Notes: generated by a model from the letters alone, not told the origin. 64,000 nt of DNA from Streptomyces mirabilis (GCF_018310535.1 NZ_CP074102.1:8308001-8372000); one strand, 5' to 3'; positions 27,211 through 38,534 are shown, numbered from the stretch's first letter. Made by a program: numbers and translations.

Positions 27211-27305
27211 GTTGTGCCGGACGACTCGCGGAAGGGCTTCGGTGGGGGGAAGTAGCCCTTCCCGTCGGCGAGTTGATCTTCAGTGAGCGGAGCGCGTCGG
27301 CTGCG

Positions 27306-29909
27306 ATGAATGACGTACCGACCGAGATGAGTGATGTGCGGACCGGCGGGGGTGAGGTATGGACCGCCGCGGGTGACGTACGGCCCGGTCGGCTGAAGGT
27401 CTACCTCGGCGCTGCTCCGGGGGTGGGCAAGACCTACCGCATGCTCGACGAGGGGCGACGCAGGGCGGCGCGGGGTGCCGATGTGGTGGTGGGGTTCGTG
27501 GAGTGCCACGGGCGCTTGGGTACGGAGGCGATGCTCGACGGCCTGGAGGTCGTACCGCGCGCCCCCTGCTCCTATCGCGGCGGGGAGTTCGAGGAGATGG
27601 ACCTGGCCGCGGTTCTCGCCCGTCGCCCGCAGGTCGCGCTGGTGGACGAGGTCGCCCACAGCAATGTGCCGGGAGGCGGTCGCAACGCCAAGCGCTGGCA
27701 GGACATCGAGGAACTGCTCGCCGCCGGGATCGACGTCATCACAGCCCTCAACATCCAGCACCTGGAGTCCCTCAACGACGTCGTCGAGAAGATCACGCGG
27801 GTACCGCAGCACGAGACGGTGCCCGACGAGGTCGTACGACGCGCGCAGCAGATCGAACTGGTGGACATTCCGCCGGAGGGGCTGCGACGCCGGATGGCGC
27901 ACGGCAACATCTACGCGCCAGAGAAGGTCGATGCCGCTCTCGCCAACTACTTCCGCCCCGGCAACCCGACCGCGCTGCGTCAACTGGCCCTGCTGTGGGT
28001 GGCCGACCGGGTGGACGAGGCGCTCCAGTCGTACCGCTCCGAGCACGGTATCGGCGGGGTGTGGGAGACGAGGGAACGGGTGATCGTGGCGCTCACCGGC
28101 GGTCCCGAGGGAGACACCCTCATCCGGCGGGCCGCCCGGATCGCCGACCGGTCGGCGGGCGGTGACCTGCTCGCCGTGCACGTGACCCGCAGCGACGGTC
28201 TCGCGGCGGGCACCTCGCACGCCTCACTCGCCCGGCAGCGGCGGCTGGTCGAGGACCTGGGCGGGAGCTACCACTCGGTCGTCGGCGACGACGTGCCGAC
28301 CGCCCTCGTCGAGTTCGCCCGCGCCGAGAACGCCACCCAACTCGTCCTCGGCACCAGCCGCAGGGGTCGCGTCGAGCGCTTCGTCACCGGGCGCGGCACC
28401 GGCGAGACGGTCGTCGAACTCTCCGGCGACATCGACATCCACACGGTCACGCACGAACGCGCCGGACGCGGCACGCTGCTGCCCTCGCGGCGGCGCACCC
28501 TGTCGACCGCGCGCCGGGTCGCGGGCCCGGTGGCCGGGCTGCTGCTGCCCGTGGCGCTCACCTTCCTGCTCGATCTCGACTGGGCCCGGGACCGGCTCAA
28601 CCTCACCAGCGAGGCACTGCTGTTCCTGCTCACCGTGGTGGGTGTGGCCTGCATAGGCGGGGTCGTCTCGGCGGTGATCGCCTCGGTCACGGCGTCCCTG
28701 CTGCTCAACTACTGGTTCATCCCGCCCGTCGGCCAGTTCACGCTCGACGATCCCAACGCGCTGCTGGCCCTGGCGGTCTTCGCGGCGGTCGCCGCCGTGG
28801 TCGCCGGCGTCGTCGACCGCTCCCTGCGCCTGTCGCGGCGCTCGGCCCGCGCCACCGCCGAGGCCGAGACCATGTCCTCGCTCGCCGGCAGCATCGTGCG
28901 CGGTGGTGCGACGATCCCGGCACTGGTGGAACGCACACGCGAGACCTTCGGCATGGACTCGGCGGAACTCGTCGACGAGCCGCCCGGAGACGACGGCGCG
29001 ACGGTCGTGCCCGCGGGCCCCGGCGCCTTCCTCGTCCTGCGCGGGCGCCCCCTGCCCTCCTCCGAGCGGCGCGTGCTCGCCGCCTTCGCCGCCCATGTGG
29101 GATCCGCCGTCGAACGGGCCAGGCTCGCCGAGGCCGCCGCCGAGGTCGAACCGGTCAAGGCCGCCGACCGGATGCGTACGGCGCTGCTGCGGGCGGTCGG
29201 CCACGACCTGCGCACGCCTCTCGCGGCGGGCTGGGCCGCGGTCTCCTCGCTGCGCAGCCGGGACGTCGACTTCTCCGACGAGGACCGGGACGAACTACTC
29301 GCGACCGCGGACGAGTCCGTGGCCAAGCTCAACCGCTTGGTCGAGAACCTCCTCGACCTCAGCCGCCTTCAGGCGGGCGCGCTCACGCTGAACCTGCGGG
29401 CCACCACACTGGAGGAGGTCCTTCCGGCGGCGCTCGCGGACACCCCCGAGGTGGCGGTCGGGGACCTGGAGGAGATCCCGGCCGTGCTGGCCGATCCGCC
29501 GCTCCTGGAACGCGTGATCGCCAACCTCGTCGGCAACGCGGCCCGCCACAGCCCGGCGGACCGCAAGGTGCTGCTGACCGCGAGCACCCACGCGGGCCGC
29601 GTCGAAATCCGTGTCGTCGACCGAGGCCCCGGCCTGCCGTCGCCCTCCAAGCTCTCGGCTCCGCTCGAGCAGGGAGGCACCCCCGTCCGCGACCGGCTCT
29701 TCGAGCCCTTCCAGCGTCTGGGCGACACCGACAACACCACCGGCCTCGGCCTTGGCCTGGCCCTGTCCCGGGGGCTGACCGAGGCGATGGACGGCACCCT
29801 CACCCCGGAGGACACCCCCGGCGGCGGTCTGACGATGGTGCTGTCGCTGCCCTTCGCCGAGCGAGTGGATCTTCCCAGTGATACGCAGAGCGTAGGAGGC
29901 GGCGTATGA
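27306..29909 (+). CDS. kdpD: KdpD potassium/turgor sensor histidine kinase
   Basis: 867 residues. N-terminal KdpD domain with Walker A GAAPGVGKT (35-43) and RPQVALVDEVAHSN; a USP domain (about 255-380); four DUF4118 membrane helices (about 405-510); a short GAF-like region; HisKA with HDLRTPL (His at about 633); and HATPase with NLVGNAARHSP, DRGPGLPSP and GLGLGLAL. All catalytic motifs are present. It is separated from kdpE by about 8 kb. Because the kdpD next to kdpE is broken, this copy is the likely partner of KdpE. ATG at 27,306 chosen; ATG at 27,327 is possible. GTCAA repeats lie upstream. Confidence 0.9.
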   Translation: MNDVPTEMSDVRTGGGEVWTAAGDVRPGRLKVYLGAAPGVGKTYRMLDEGRRRAARGADVVVGFVECHGRLGTEAMLDGLEVVPRAPCSYRGGEFEEMDLAAVLARRPQVALVDEVAHSNVPGGGRNAKRWQDIEELLAAGIDVITALNIQHLESLNDVVEKITRVPQHETVPDEVVRRAQQIELVDIPPEGLRRRMAHGNIYAPEKVDAALANYFRPGNPTALRQLALLWVADRVDEALQSYRSEHGIGGVWETRERVIVALTGGPEGDTLIRRAARIADRSAGGDLLAVHVTRSDGLAAGTSHASLARQRRLVEDLGGSYHSVVGDDVPTALVEFARAENATQLVLGTSRRGRVERFVTGRGTGETVVELSGDIDIHTVTHERAGRGTLLPSRRRTLSTARRVAGPVAGLLLPVALTFLLDLDWARDRLNLTSEALLFLLTVVGVACIGGVVSAVIASVTASLLLNYWFIPPVGQFTLDDPNALLALAVFAAVAAVVAGVVDRSLRLSRRSARATAEAETMSSLAGSIVRGGATIPALVERTRETFGMDSAELVDEPPGDDGATVVPAGPGAFLVLRGRPLPSSERRVLAAFAAHVGSAVERARLAEAAAEVEPVKAADRMRTALLRAVGHDLRTPLAAGWAAVSSLRSRDVDFSDEDRDELLATADESVAKLNRLVENLLDLSRLQAGALTLNLRATTLEEVLPAALADTPEVAVGDLEEIPAVLADPPLLERVIANLVGNAARHSPADRKVLLTASTHAGRVEIRVVDRGPGLPSPSKLSAPLEQGGTPVRDRLFEPFQRLGDTDNTTGLGLGLALSRGLTEAMDGTLTPEDTPGGGLTMVLSLPFAERVDLPSDTQSVGGGV

Positions 29910-29992
29910 GCAGGGGGCGTACGACTCATGGAAGCGGCGTACGAGGGCTCGGGCCCGAGGTCGCCGTGGCAACCGCAGGAGGTGACGGTGTG

Positions 29993-30730
29993 ATGACCGG
30001 CTATTCGCTCCGGGACCGGCTCGCCCTGGTGGCGGGCCTGGTGGGCCCCTTCCTGGTGGCGCTCGTCCTCGTGCCCTTCCGTACGGATCTGTCGCATACG
30101 AACGCGGCGCTGATCCTGGTCGTGGTGGTGGTCGCGGTCGCCGCCCTAGGCAGCCGTACGGCGGGGGCGCTCGCGGCGCTGTCCGCGGCTGCCTGGTTCG
30201 ACTTCTTCCTCACCCGCCCGTACGAGACGTTCGACATCCATACCTCGGCCGACATCGAGACGGCGGTGCTGCTGCTCGTCGTCGGCGTGATCGTGTCCCA
30301 GCTCGCGGCCCGGGCCCGCCGCCTGGAGGTCATCACGGTGACGGACGCGGACTATCTCGCCCGCGTCCACGAGACCGCCGAGCTCGCCCAGTCCGCCAAG
30401 TCCTCAGACACCGTGGTCGACCACGTCCGCGGCCAGCTCACCGAGCTGCTCGGCCTGCGCGGCTGCCGCTACGAGTACGGCACCCTGCTGGGGCAGCCGC
30501 CCCGGCTGGAGCAGGACGGAAACGTCTCGGTCGGCCACCGGCGCCGGGACGTCGACGCCTGCGGCTGGCCGGACGGCGAGATCGAACTGCGCACCTACGG
30601 CAACGGCCACTACCTGGGCCGCTTCATGCTCACCCCCGGCCCGGGCCCCGTACCGCCACTCCAGGCCCGCCTGGTGGCGGTCACCCTCGCCGACCAGACG
30701 GGCGCGGCCCTGGACACGGCCGGGCCGTAG
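29993..30730 (+). CDS. Orphan DUF4118 membrane protein, kinase-less KdpD-like
   Basis: 245 residues; ATG 7 nt after AGGAGGTGA, 83 bp past kdpD. Four DUF4118 helices (from LALVAGLVGPFLVALVLVPF to AVLLLVVGVIVSQLAARARR) are followed by about 120 residues resembling a GAF domain (RVHETAELAQSAKSSDTVVD, then LLGLRGCRYEYGTLLG). There is no HisKA, HATPase, USP or Walker region. It equals the middle of a KdpD protein on its own and may tune or sense alongside the kinase (inference). Confidence 0.8.
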   Translation: MTGYSLRDRLALVAGLVGPFLVALVLVPFRTDLSHTNAALILVVVVVAVAALGSRTAGALAALSAAAWFDFFLTRPYETFDIHTSADIETAVLLLVVGVIVSQLAARARRLEVITVTDADYLARVHETAELAQSAKSSDTVVDHVRGQLTELLGLRGCRYEYGTLLGQPPRLEQDGNVSVGHRRRDVDACGWPDGEIELRTYGNGHYLGRFMLTPGPGPVPPLQARLVAVTLADQTGAALDTAGP

Positions 30731-30785
30731 GTACCCGCGGGGGCACTGCGCGCAGCCGAGCAGGAGCCGTGCGGGGCAGTGGGCC

Positions 30786-30803
30786 GTCAAGGTCCCGTCA
30801 AGG
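30786..30803 (+). promoter_or_regulatory. GTCAA direct repeat upstream of kimA-like gene
   Basis: GTCAAGGTCCCGTCAAGG: two GTCAAGG copies 11 bp apart, about 125 bp before the start codon. This is the cleanest of the three pairs in the potassium island. Confidence 0.55.
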
Positions 30804-30929
30804 TCCGGGGGTTCGGCGCGAAGAAGGCGCAAGGAAGGGTCGAACGCGGTCGGGGACGGACAGAACCTGGGCGCACCCGCGCATCGCCTCCCCGCGTGCG
30901 CGGGCCACCGCGTAAGGAGCCCGTATTCC

Positions 30930-32771
30930 ATGTCTGTCCTGACCATCGAGCCGGGGGCGACCCCCGTCGGCGAGGAGCCGCCGGATACCGGTGAGCGCCA
31001 TCGCCTCACCGCCCTCACGGGGCTGGCCGCTCTGTCGCTGGACGCGATGGCCTCGGTGGCGTACGGGCCCGAGGCGATCGTCCTGGTGCTGGCCGCGGCG
31101 GGTGCGCACGGCCTCGGCTTCACGCTGCCGGTGACGCTGGCCATCGCGGGGCTGCTGGCGGTGCTCGTCGCCTCGTACCGGCAGGTGATCGCCGCGTTCC
31201 CGGACGGCGGCGGGTCGTACGCCGTCGCCAGGACCCACCTGGGCGCCCGTACGAGTCTGGTGGCGGCGGCCTCGCTGGTCCTGGACTATGTGCTGAATGT
31301 GGCGGTCGCCGTCACCGCCGGGGTGGCGGCGCTGACCTCGGCGTTTCCTGAGCTGTACGGCGACCGGCTGTGGTTGTGTCTGGCCGTGCTGGTGCTGATC
31401 ACGGGCGTGAATCTGCGCGGCATCGTGGAGTCGGCGCGCGCGTTCATCGTGCCGACGGCGGTCTTCGTCGTGTCGATCCTGGTGCTGATCGTCGTGGGTC
31501 TCTTCCGGTCCGCGCCTGTCAGCACCGCGGCCGCCGCCGGGCACGCCTCCGTCCTCGCGGACAACGCCACCACGGTCGGCGCGCTGCTCCTGCTGAAGGC
31601 CTTTGCCTCGGGGTGCAGCGCGCTCACCGGTGTGGAGGCGCTGGCCAACGCGGTGCCGTCCTTCCGTGTTCCGCGTGTGCGCCGGGCCCAGCGGGCGGAG
31701 GTGGCCCTGGGGGCCGTCCTCGGGGTGATGCTGATCGGTCTGTCGGTCCTCATCTCGCGCTTCCACCTCCAGCCGGTGGAGGGTGTCACGGTCCTTGCTC
31801 AGCTCGCGGACGCCTCGCTGGGTCACAACTGGGCCTTCTACGTCATCCAGTTCGCGACGATGATCCTGCTGGCGCTCTCCGCGAACACCTCTTTCGGCGG
31901 CCTGCCCGTGCTGCTGAAGCTGCTGGCCCGCGACAACTACCTCCCGCACGTCTTCGCCCTGAAGGCGGACCGGCAGGTGCACCGTCACGGTGTGCTCGCG
32001 CTGGCCCTGGTGTCGGCTGTCCTGCTGGTCTTCTCCGGCGGCGATACCAACACCCTGGTGCCGCTTTTTGCCATCGGCGTCTTTATCGGCTTCACGATCG
32101 CGCAGGTCGGGATGGTCCGGCACTGGCGTGGTGAGCGGGGGAGGGGGTGGCGGGGCAGGGCCTGGCTGAATGGTTTCGGCGCCGTGCTCACGGGTGTCTC
32201 GGCGGTCGTGGTGGCGGCGACGAAGTTCGTGGACGGTGCTTGGCTGATAGTGATCGCCGTGCCGCTGCTGGTGGCCGCCTTCGAGACGGTGCACCGGGCG
32301 TATGCGCGGATCGGCGAGCGGCTGGGCCTGGGGCGGATCCCCGAGCCGCCGCACCGCGACCGTTCGCTGGTGATCGTTCCGGTGTCGAACCTGTCCCGGC
32401 TGACCGTGGAGGCCCTGAACGCCGCCGCCTCCCTCGGGGACGAGGTACGTGCCGTCACGGTGTGCCACCCCGACACCGAGGACCGCGCCCACACGCATGC
32501 GCTGGCCCGCGACTGGGCACAGTGGGACCCCGGAGTACCGCTCGTCCAGCTCACCTCCGAGCGCCGCACCGTGGGGCGCCCGATCGCCGAGTACGTGGGC
32601 GAGACGGCCGCCGCGGAGCCCGGCACCCGGGTCACCGTGCTGATTCCCGAGGTCGAGCCGGACCGGCTGTGGCAGCGGCTGCTCCAGAACCAGCGGGGCG
32701 CGGTCGTCGCCCACGCGGTGCGCCGTGACACGGACGCGGTGATCTGCCGGCTGCGGTTCCGCGTCTTCTGA
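30930..32771 (+). CDS. kimA: KimA-like potassium importer (APC/KUP superfamily)
   Basis: 613 residues, close to B. subtilis KimA (about 607). Twelve predicted helices begin with LTALTGLAALSLDAMASVAY and GPEAIV; GGGSYAVARTHLGARTSLVA and LTGVEALANAVPSFRVPRVR are APC signatures. A ~150-residue soluble C-terminal domain (LVIVPVSNLSRLTVEALNAA onward) matches the cytoplasmic dimerisation domain of KimA. The family imports K+ with protons; the B. subtilis protein is controlled by c-di-AMP. Position between kdpD and kdpFABC and shared upstream repeats support a K+ role over amino acid transport. Confidence 0.8.
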   Translation: MSVLTIEPGATPVGEEPPDTGERHRLTALTGLAALSLDAMASVAYGPEAIVLVLAAAGAHGLGFTLPVTLAIAGLLAVLVASYRQVIAAFPDGGGSYAVARTHLGARTSLVAAASLVLDYVLNVAVAVTAGVAALTSAFPELYGDRLWLCLAVLVLITGVNLRGIVESARAFIVPTAVFVVSILVLIVVGLFRSAPVSTAAAAGHASVLADNATTVGALLLLKAFASGCSALTGVEALANAVPSFRVPRVRRAQRAEVALGAVLGVMLIGLSVLISRFHLQPVEGVTVLAQLADASLGHNWAFYVIQFATMILLALSANTSFGGLPVLLKLLARDNYLPHVFALKADRQVHRHGVLALALVSAVLLVFSGGDTNTLVPLFAIGVFIGFTIAQVGMVRHWRGERGRGWRGRAWLNGFGAVLTGVSAVVVAATKFVDGAWLIVIAVPLLVAAFETVHRAYARIGERLGLGRIPEPPHRDRSLVIVPVSNLSRLTVEALNAAASLGDEVRAVTVCHPDTEDRAHTHALARDWAQWDPGVPLVQLTSERRTVGRPIAEYVGETAAAEPGTRVTVLIPEVEPDRLWQRLLQNQRGAVVAHAVRRDTDAVICRLRFRVF

Positions 32772-32847
32772 CGCCTTGATCCGACGCCTTGCTTCGACGC
32801 CCTACTCCGGACCCCGCTATGACGCCCTGCTCCGACGTCCTGCCCTG
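32771..32847. repeat. Imperfect 13-bp tandem repeat
   Basis: About six units resembling GACGCCCTGCTCC (for example GACGCCTTGATCC, GACGCCTTGCTTC, GACGCCCTACTCC) follow the KimA stop codon directly. The unit is not codon-sized; no function seen. Confidence 0.6.
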
Positions 32848-32858
32848 TTACGCGCCCT

Positions 32859-32889
32859 GATGGCCCGCATCTCGCCGATGCGGGCCATC
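32859..32889 (+). terminator. Terminator after kimA-like gene
   Basis: GATGGCCCGCAT and its exact complement form a 12-bp stem around CTCGCCG. Confidence 0.75.
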
Positions 32890-32941
32890 GGCGTACTCGG
32901 CCGGACGGCGGGACCCGTCGCCGCACGTGGAGCGGTCGGTC

Positions 32942-32990
32942 GTAAGGGTTCCGTCAAAGGCGGACCGGCCGCCGTATGGGAGGTGTCAAC
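32942..32990 (+). promoter_or_regulatory. GTCAA-type repeats upstream of kdpF operon
   Basis: GTAAGGGTTCCGTCAAAGG contains GTAAGG and GTCAAAGG 11 bp apart, and GTCAAC follows 32 bp later. Spacing and sequence echo the sites before the kdpD and kimA-like genes. Confidence 0.5.
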
Positions 32991-33066
32991 GGCGGCCAGA
33001 TCCGGCCATCGAGGCGGTTACCTCTAACCGTCCGCTTCATTTCTGAACCTCTCCTAGGAGTTCGCG

Positions 33067-33150
33067 ATGGCCGATCTGGCCTTCGTCGTCACCACGATCG
33101 CGGTGTTCGCGCTGGTGGCCCTCGTCGCCAAGGGGGTGACGAAGCTGTGA
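33067..33150 (+). CDS. 27-residue membrane peptide ahead of kdpF
   Basis: Sequence starts [20 protein letters not shown] and ends AKGVTKL: a single membrane helix with a basic cytoplasmic tail. The ATG follows TAGGAG by 6 nt, a good site. Its stop overlaps the GTG of kdpF, so they are coupled. Size and hydrophobicity resemble KdpF itself, which stabilises the Kdp complex; a second small subunit is plausible. Confidence 0.65.
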   Translation: MADLAFVVTTIAVFALVALVAKGVTKL

Positions 33151-33236
33151 CCGCCGAGAACATTGTCGGCCTGGTCGTGGCCGTCGCCCTGCTGGGCTAT
33201 CTCGTCCTCGCCCTGATCTTCCCGGAGAGGTTCTGA
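33147..33236 (+). CDS. kdpF: KdpF, small subunit of K+-transporting ATPase
   Basis: 29 residues with one helix, [20 protein letters not shown] then IFPERF. The F-P-E-x-F ending is the KdpF signature. It binds lipid-facing KdpA and steadies the complex. GTG overlaps the preceding stop; kdpA begins 8 bp later. Confidence 0.9.
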   Translation: MTAENIVGLVVAVALLGYLVLALIFPERF

Positions 33237-33244
33237 GCCTCGAT

Positions 33245-34909
33245 ATGAGTCCCGTTCTTGCCGGCGTGCTTCAGCTGCTCGCGCTCATAGCGGCGCTGGC
33301 CCTCGCCTACGTCCCCCTTGGCGACTACATGGCCAAGGTCTACTCCTCCGACAAGCACTGGCGTGTGGAGAAGTGGATCTACAAGGGCATCGGCGCCAAT
33401 CCGAACACGGAGATGCGCTGGCCCGCGTACCTGCGTGGCGTCCTCGCCTTCTCCGCGGTCAGTGTCCTCTTCCTCTACCTGCTGCAGCGCCTCCAGGGTC
33501 ATCTGCCCGGCTCGCTCGGCTTTGCCGCGATCGACCCGGACCAGGCGTTCAACACCGCCGCGTCGTTCGTCACCAACACCAACTGGCAGTCGTACTACGG
33601 CGAGCAGGCCATGGGCCATGTCGTGCAGACCGGCGGCCTGGCGGTGCAGAACTTCGTCTCCGCCGCGGTCGGTATCGCCGTCGCCGTGGCGCTGGTGCGC
33701 GGCTTCTCGCGCTCCCGTACCGGTGAGCTGGGCAACTTCTGGGCCGACCTGGTGCGCGGTACGGTCCGTATCCTGCTGCCGCTCTCGGTGGTCGCCGCGA
33801 TCGTCCTGGTCGCGTGCGGTGCGATCCAGAACTTCTCCGGGATCCACTCGGTGGGCCAGTTCATGGGCGGTTCGCAGCAGTGGAACGGCGGTGCGGTCGC
33901 TTCGCAGGAGGCCATCAAGGAGGTGGGTACCAACGGTGGCGGTTACTTCAACGCCAACTCCGCGCACCCCTTCGAGAACCCCACCCCGTTCTCGAACCTG
34001 TTCGAGATCTTCCTGCTGCTGGTCATTCCGTTCGCGCTGACCCGCACCTTCGGCCGTATGGTCGGCAGCCTGAAGCAGGGCTACGCGATCCTGGCGACGA
34101 TGGCCACGATCTGGCTCGGCTTCATCGCCCTGATGATGTGGACCGAGTTCGCCCACCACGGTCCGGCGTTCCAGATCGCGGGCGGCGCGATGGAGGGCAA
34201 GGAGAACCGCTTCGGTGTCGGCGCCTCGTCGATCTTCGCGGTGTCGACCACCCTGACCTCGACGGGTGCGGTGGACTCCTTCCACTCCTCGTTCACCGGC
34301 CTCGGCGGCGGTATCACCATCCTGGGCATGCAGCTCGGCGAGATCGCGCCGGGTGGTACCGGTTCCGGTCTCTACGGCATGCTGATCATGGCGATCATCG
34401 CGGTGTTCATCGCGGGTCTGATGGTCGGGCGCACGCCCGAGTACCTGGGCAAGAAGATCGGCACCCGCGAGATCAAGTTCGCGGCCTGCTACATCCTCAT
34501 CACCCCGGCGCTGGTGCTCGTCTTCACCGCCGCGGCGATGGCCCTGCCGACTCCGGGCCACTCCATGACCAACAGCGGGGCGCACGGCTTCTCCGAGATC
34601 CTGTACGCCTACTCCTCCGGCGCCAACAACAACGGCTCGGCCTTCGCGGGCCTGAACGCCGACACGCAGTGGTTCAACAGCACGATCGGCATCGCGATGC
34701 TGCTCGGCCGCTTCCTGCCGATGGTGTTCGTGCTGGCGCTGGCCGGTTCGCTCGCCGAGCAGAAGCCGGTCCCGGCCACCGCGGGCACCCTGCGCACCGA
34801 AAAGCCGCTGTTCACCGGCCTGTTGGTGGGCGCCATCCTGATCATCACCGGTCTGACCTACTTCCCGGCGCTCGCGCTGGGTCCGCTGGCCGAGGGGCTG
34901 GCGTCTTGA
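33245..34909 (+). CDS. kdpA: KdpA, K+-binding and translocating subunit
   Basis: 554 residues, ten helices, full length. The four selectivity-filter loops are visible: [30 protein letters not shown], the [13 protein letters not shown] loop and [13 protein letters not shown]. It passes K+ to KdpB for ATP-driven uptake at very low external K+. Coupled at both ends with kdpF and kdpB. Confidence 0.97.
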   Translation: MSPVLAGVLQLLALIAALALAYVPLGDYMAKVYSSDKHWRVEKWIYKGIGANPNTEMRWPAYLRGVLAFSAVSVLFLYLLQRLQGHLPGSLGFAAIDPDQAFNTAASFVTNTNWQSYYGEQAMGHVVQTGGLAVQNFVSAAVGIAVAVALVRGFSRSRTGELGNFWADLVRGTVRILLPLSVVAAIVLVACGAIQNFSGIHSVGQFMGGSQQWNGGAVASQEAIKEVGTNGGGYFNANSAHPFENPTPFSNLFEIFLLLVIPFALTRTFGRMVGSLKQGYAILATMATIWLGFIALMMWTEFAHHGPAFQIAGGAMEGKENRFGVGASSIFAVSTTLTSTGAVDSFHSSFTGLGGGITILGMQLGEIAPGGTGSGLYGMLIMAIIAVFIAGLMVGRTPEYLGKKIGTREIKFAACYILITPALVLVFTAAAMALPTPGHSMTNSGAHGFSEILYAYSSGANNNGSAFAGLNADTQWFNSTIGIAMLLGRFLPMVFVLALAGSLAEQKPVPATAGTLRTEKPLFTGLLVGAILIITGLTYFPALALGPLAEGLAS

Positions 34910-34944
34910 CCACTCGCACAGATTCGCCTTCAGAAGAGGACTCG

Positions 34945-37050
<2,106 letters not shown>

Positions 37051-37056
37051 TCGGCT

Positions 37057-37725
37057 ATGAACAACTCGGTTACGAACACTGCCCGGTTGCTCTGGGCGGG
37101 CCTGCGGGCCCTGCTCGTGCTCACCGTCGTCTGCGGGGTGCTCTACCCGCTGGCCATCACCGGCGTGGCCCAGGGCCTGTTCTCCGACCAGGCGAACGGC
37201 TCGGAGATCAAGGCGAACGGCAAGGTCGTCGGTTCCTCGCTGATCGGCCAGTCCTACAACCTGCCGCTGAAGAAGGGCCAGGAGACCCCGGACGCCGACC
37301 TGAAGTGGTTCCAGGGCCGCCCCGCGAACGGGCTGGGCGCCAACAGCGTCAACACGCAGTACAAGCTGATCCTGTCGGGCGCCACCAACCGTTCGGGTGA
37401 CAACGCCGACCTGATCAAGTGGGTCAAGGACGCCAAGGCCGCCGTCATCAAGGACAACTCGGTGAACGGCTACACGGTCAAGCCCTCCGACGTGCCCGCC
37501 GACGCGGTCACCTCCTCCGGCTCGGGCCTGGACCCGGACATCTCCCCGAAGTACGCCGACATCCAGGTGCACCGGATCGCGGAGAACAACGGCCTGCCCG
37601 TCGCCCAGGTGCAGAAGCTGGTCGACGAGCACACCGACGGCCGCACCCTCGGCTTCATCGGCGAGCCCCGCGTCAACGTCCTGGAGCTCAACATCGCGCT
37701 CAAGGGACTTGTGGCGAAGAGCTGA
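37057..37725 (+). CDS. kdpC: KdpC, assembly/affinity subunit
   Basis: 222 residues with one N-terminal helix (ALLVLTVVCGVLYPLAITGV) and an external domain. GSSLIGQSY, the FQGRPA segment and the C-terminal LGFIGEPRVNVLELNIAL are the KdpC marks. Starts 7 bp after the kdpB stop. Confidence 0.95.
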   Translation: MNNSVTNTARLLWAGLRALLVLTVVCGVLYPLAITGVAQGLFSDQANGSEIKANGKVVGSSLIGQSYNLPLKKGQETPDADLKWFQGRPANGLGANSVNTQYKLILSGATNRSGDNADLIKWVKDAKAAVIKDNSVNGYTVKPSDVPADAVTSSGSGLDPDISPKYADIQVHRIAENNGLPVAQVQKLVDEHTDGRTLGFIGEPRVNVLELNIALKGLVAKS

Positions 37726-37742
37726 TGGCCTTAGGCGCACCG

Positions 37743-37791
37743 CGCGGGAGTTGGCGGACGGGGAACAGACCCCGGTTCGTCAACTCCCGCG
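37743..37791 (+). terminator. Hairpin between kdpC and kdpE
   Basis: CGCGGGAGTTG pairs exactly with CAACTCCCGCG across 27 nt that can form an inner GGGG/CCCC stem. It may end most kdpFABC transcripts and lower kdpE expression, or act as an mRNA processing site. Confidence 0.55.
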
Positions 37792-37850
37792 TTCACGAGG
37801 CCGGTTCCGTATGGTTCCGGCCCGCCGTACGACAGGAAAGGCGCACACTG

Positions 37851-38534
37851 ATGACCCGGGTACTGGTGGTGGAGGACGACCCTCAGCTCGTCCGGGCCCT
37901 CGTGATCAACCTGCAGGCCCGCAAGTACGGCGTGGACCCCGCCCCCGACGGCACCACCGCACTGCGCATCGCCGCCGCCCGGCAGCCCGACGTGGTCCTG
38001 CTCGACCTCGGCCTGCCCGACATGGACGGCACGGACGTCATCAAGGCCCTGCGCGGCTGGACCCGCGTACCGATCCTCGTGCTGTCCGCCCGCCGGGCCT
38101 CCGACGAGAAGGTCGCGGCCCTGGACGCGGGCGCCGACGACTACATCACCAAGCCGTTCAGCATGGACGAACTCCTCGCCCGACTGCGCGCCGCCGTCCG
38201 CCGCACGGACGACGTTCCGCTGGCCCCCGAGACGACGCTCGTCACGACGGACGGATTCACCATCGACCTGCTCGCCAAGAAGGCCACCCGCGCCGGGCAC
38301 GACGTACGCCTCACACCGACCGAGTGGCATCTGCTGGAGATCCTGGTCACCAACCCCGGCCGGCTCATCACACAGAGACACCTGCTGGCGGAGGTATGGG
38401 GAGTCAGCCAGAGCAACAAGACCAACTACCTGCGGGTCTACATGGCCCAACTCCGCCGCAAACTTGAGGCTGACCCCGCCCACCCCCGCTACCTCATCAC
38501 CGAGCCGGGCATGGGATACCGCTTCGAAAGCTGA
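37851..38534 (+). CDS. kdpE: KdpE response regulator, OmpR family
   Basis: 227 residues; ATG after AGGAAAGG. Receiver domain with acidic pocket VVEDD, phospho-Asp in VVLLDLGLPD (about residue 51) and ITKP lysine; winged-helix DNA-binding domain with LTPTEWHLLEILVTNPGRLI and the following TNYLRVYMAQLRRKLE. Activates kdp genes after phosphorylation by KdpD. The gene directly downstream is a broken kdpD, so the kinase at 27,306 is the likely partner. Confidence 0.95.
   Translation: MTRVLVVEDDPQLVRALVINLQARKYGVDPAPDGTTALRIAAARQPDVVLLDLGLPDMDGTDVIKALRGWTRVPILVLSARRASDEKVAALDAGADDYITKPFSMDELLARLRAAVRRTDDVPLAPETTLVTTDGFTIDLLAKKATRAGHDVRLTPTEWHLLEILVTNPGRLITQRHLLAEVWGVSQSNKTNYLRVYMAQLRRKLEADPAHPRYLITEPGMGYRFES

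Noticed and set aside
30798..32714. 638-codon open frame antisense to the KimA-like gene
   Set aside because: His/Arg/Gln-rich shadow translation without motifs or ribosome binding site.
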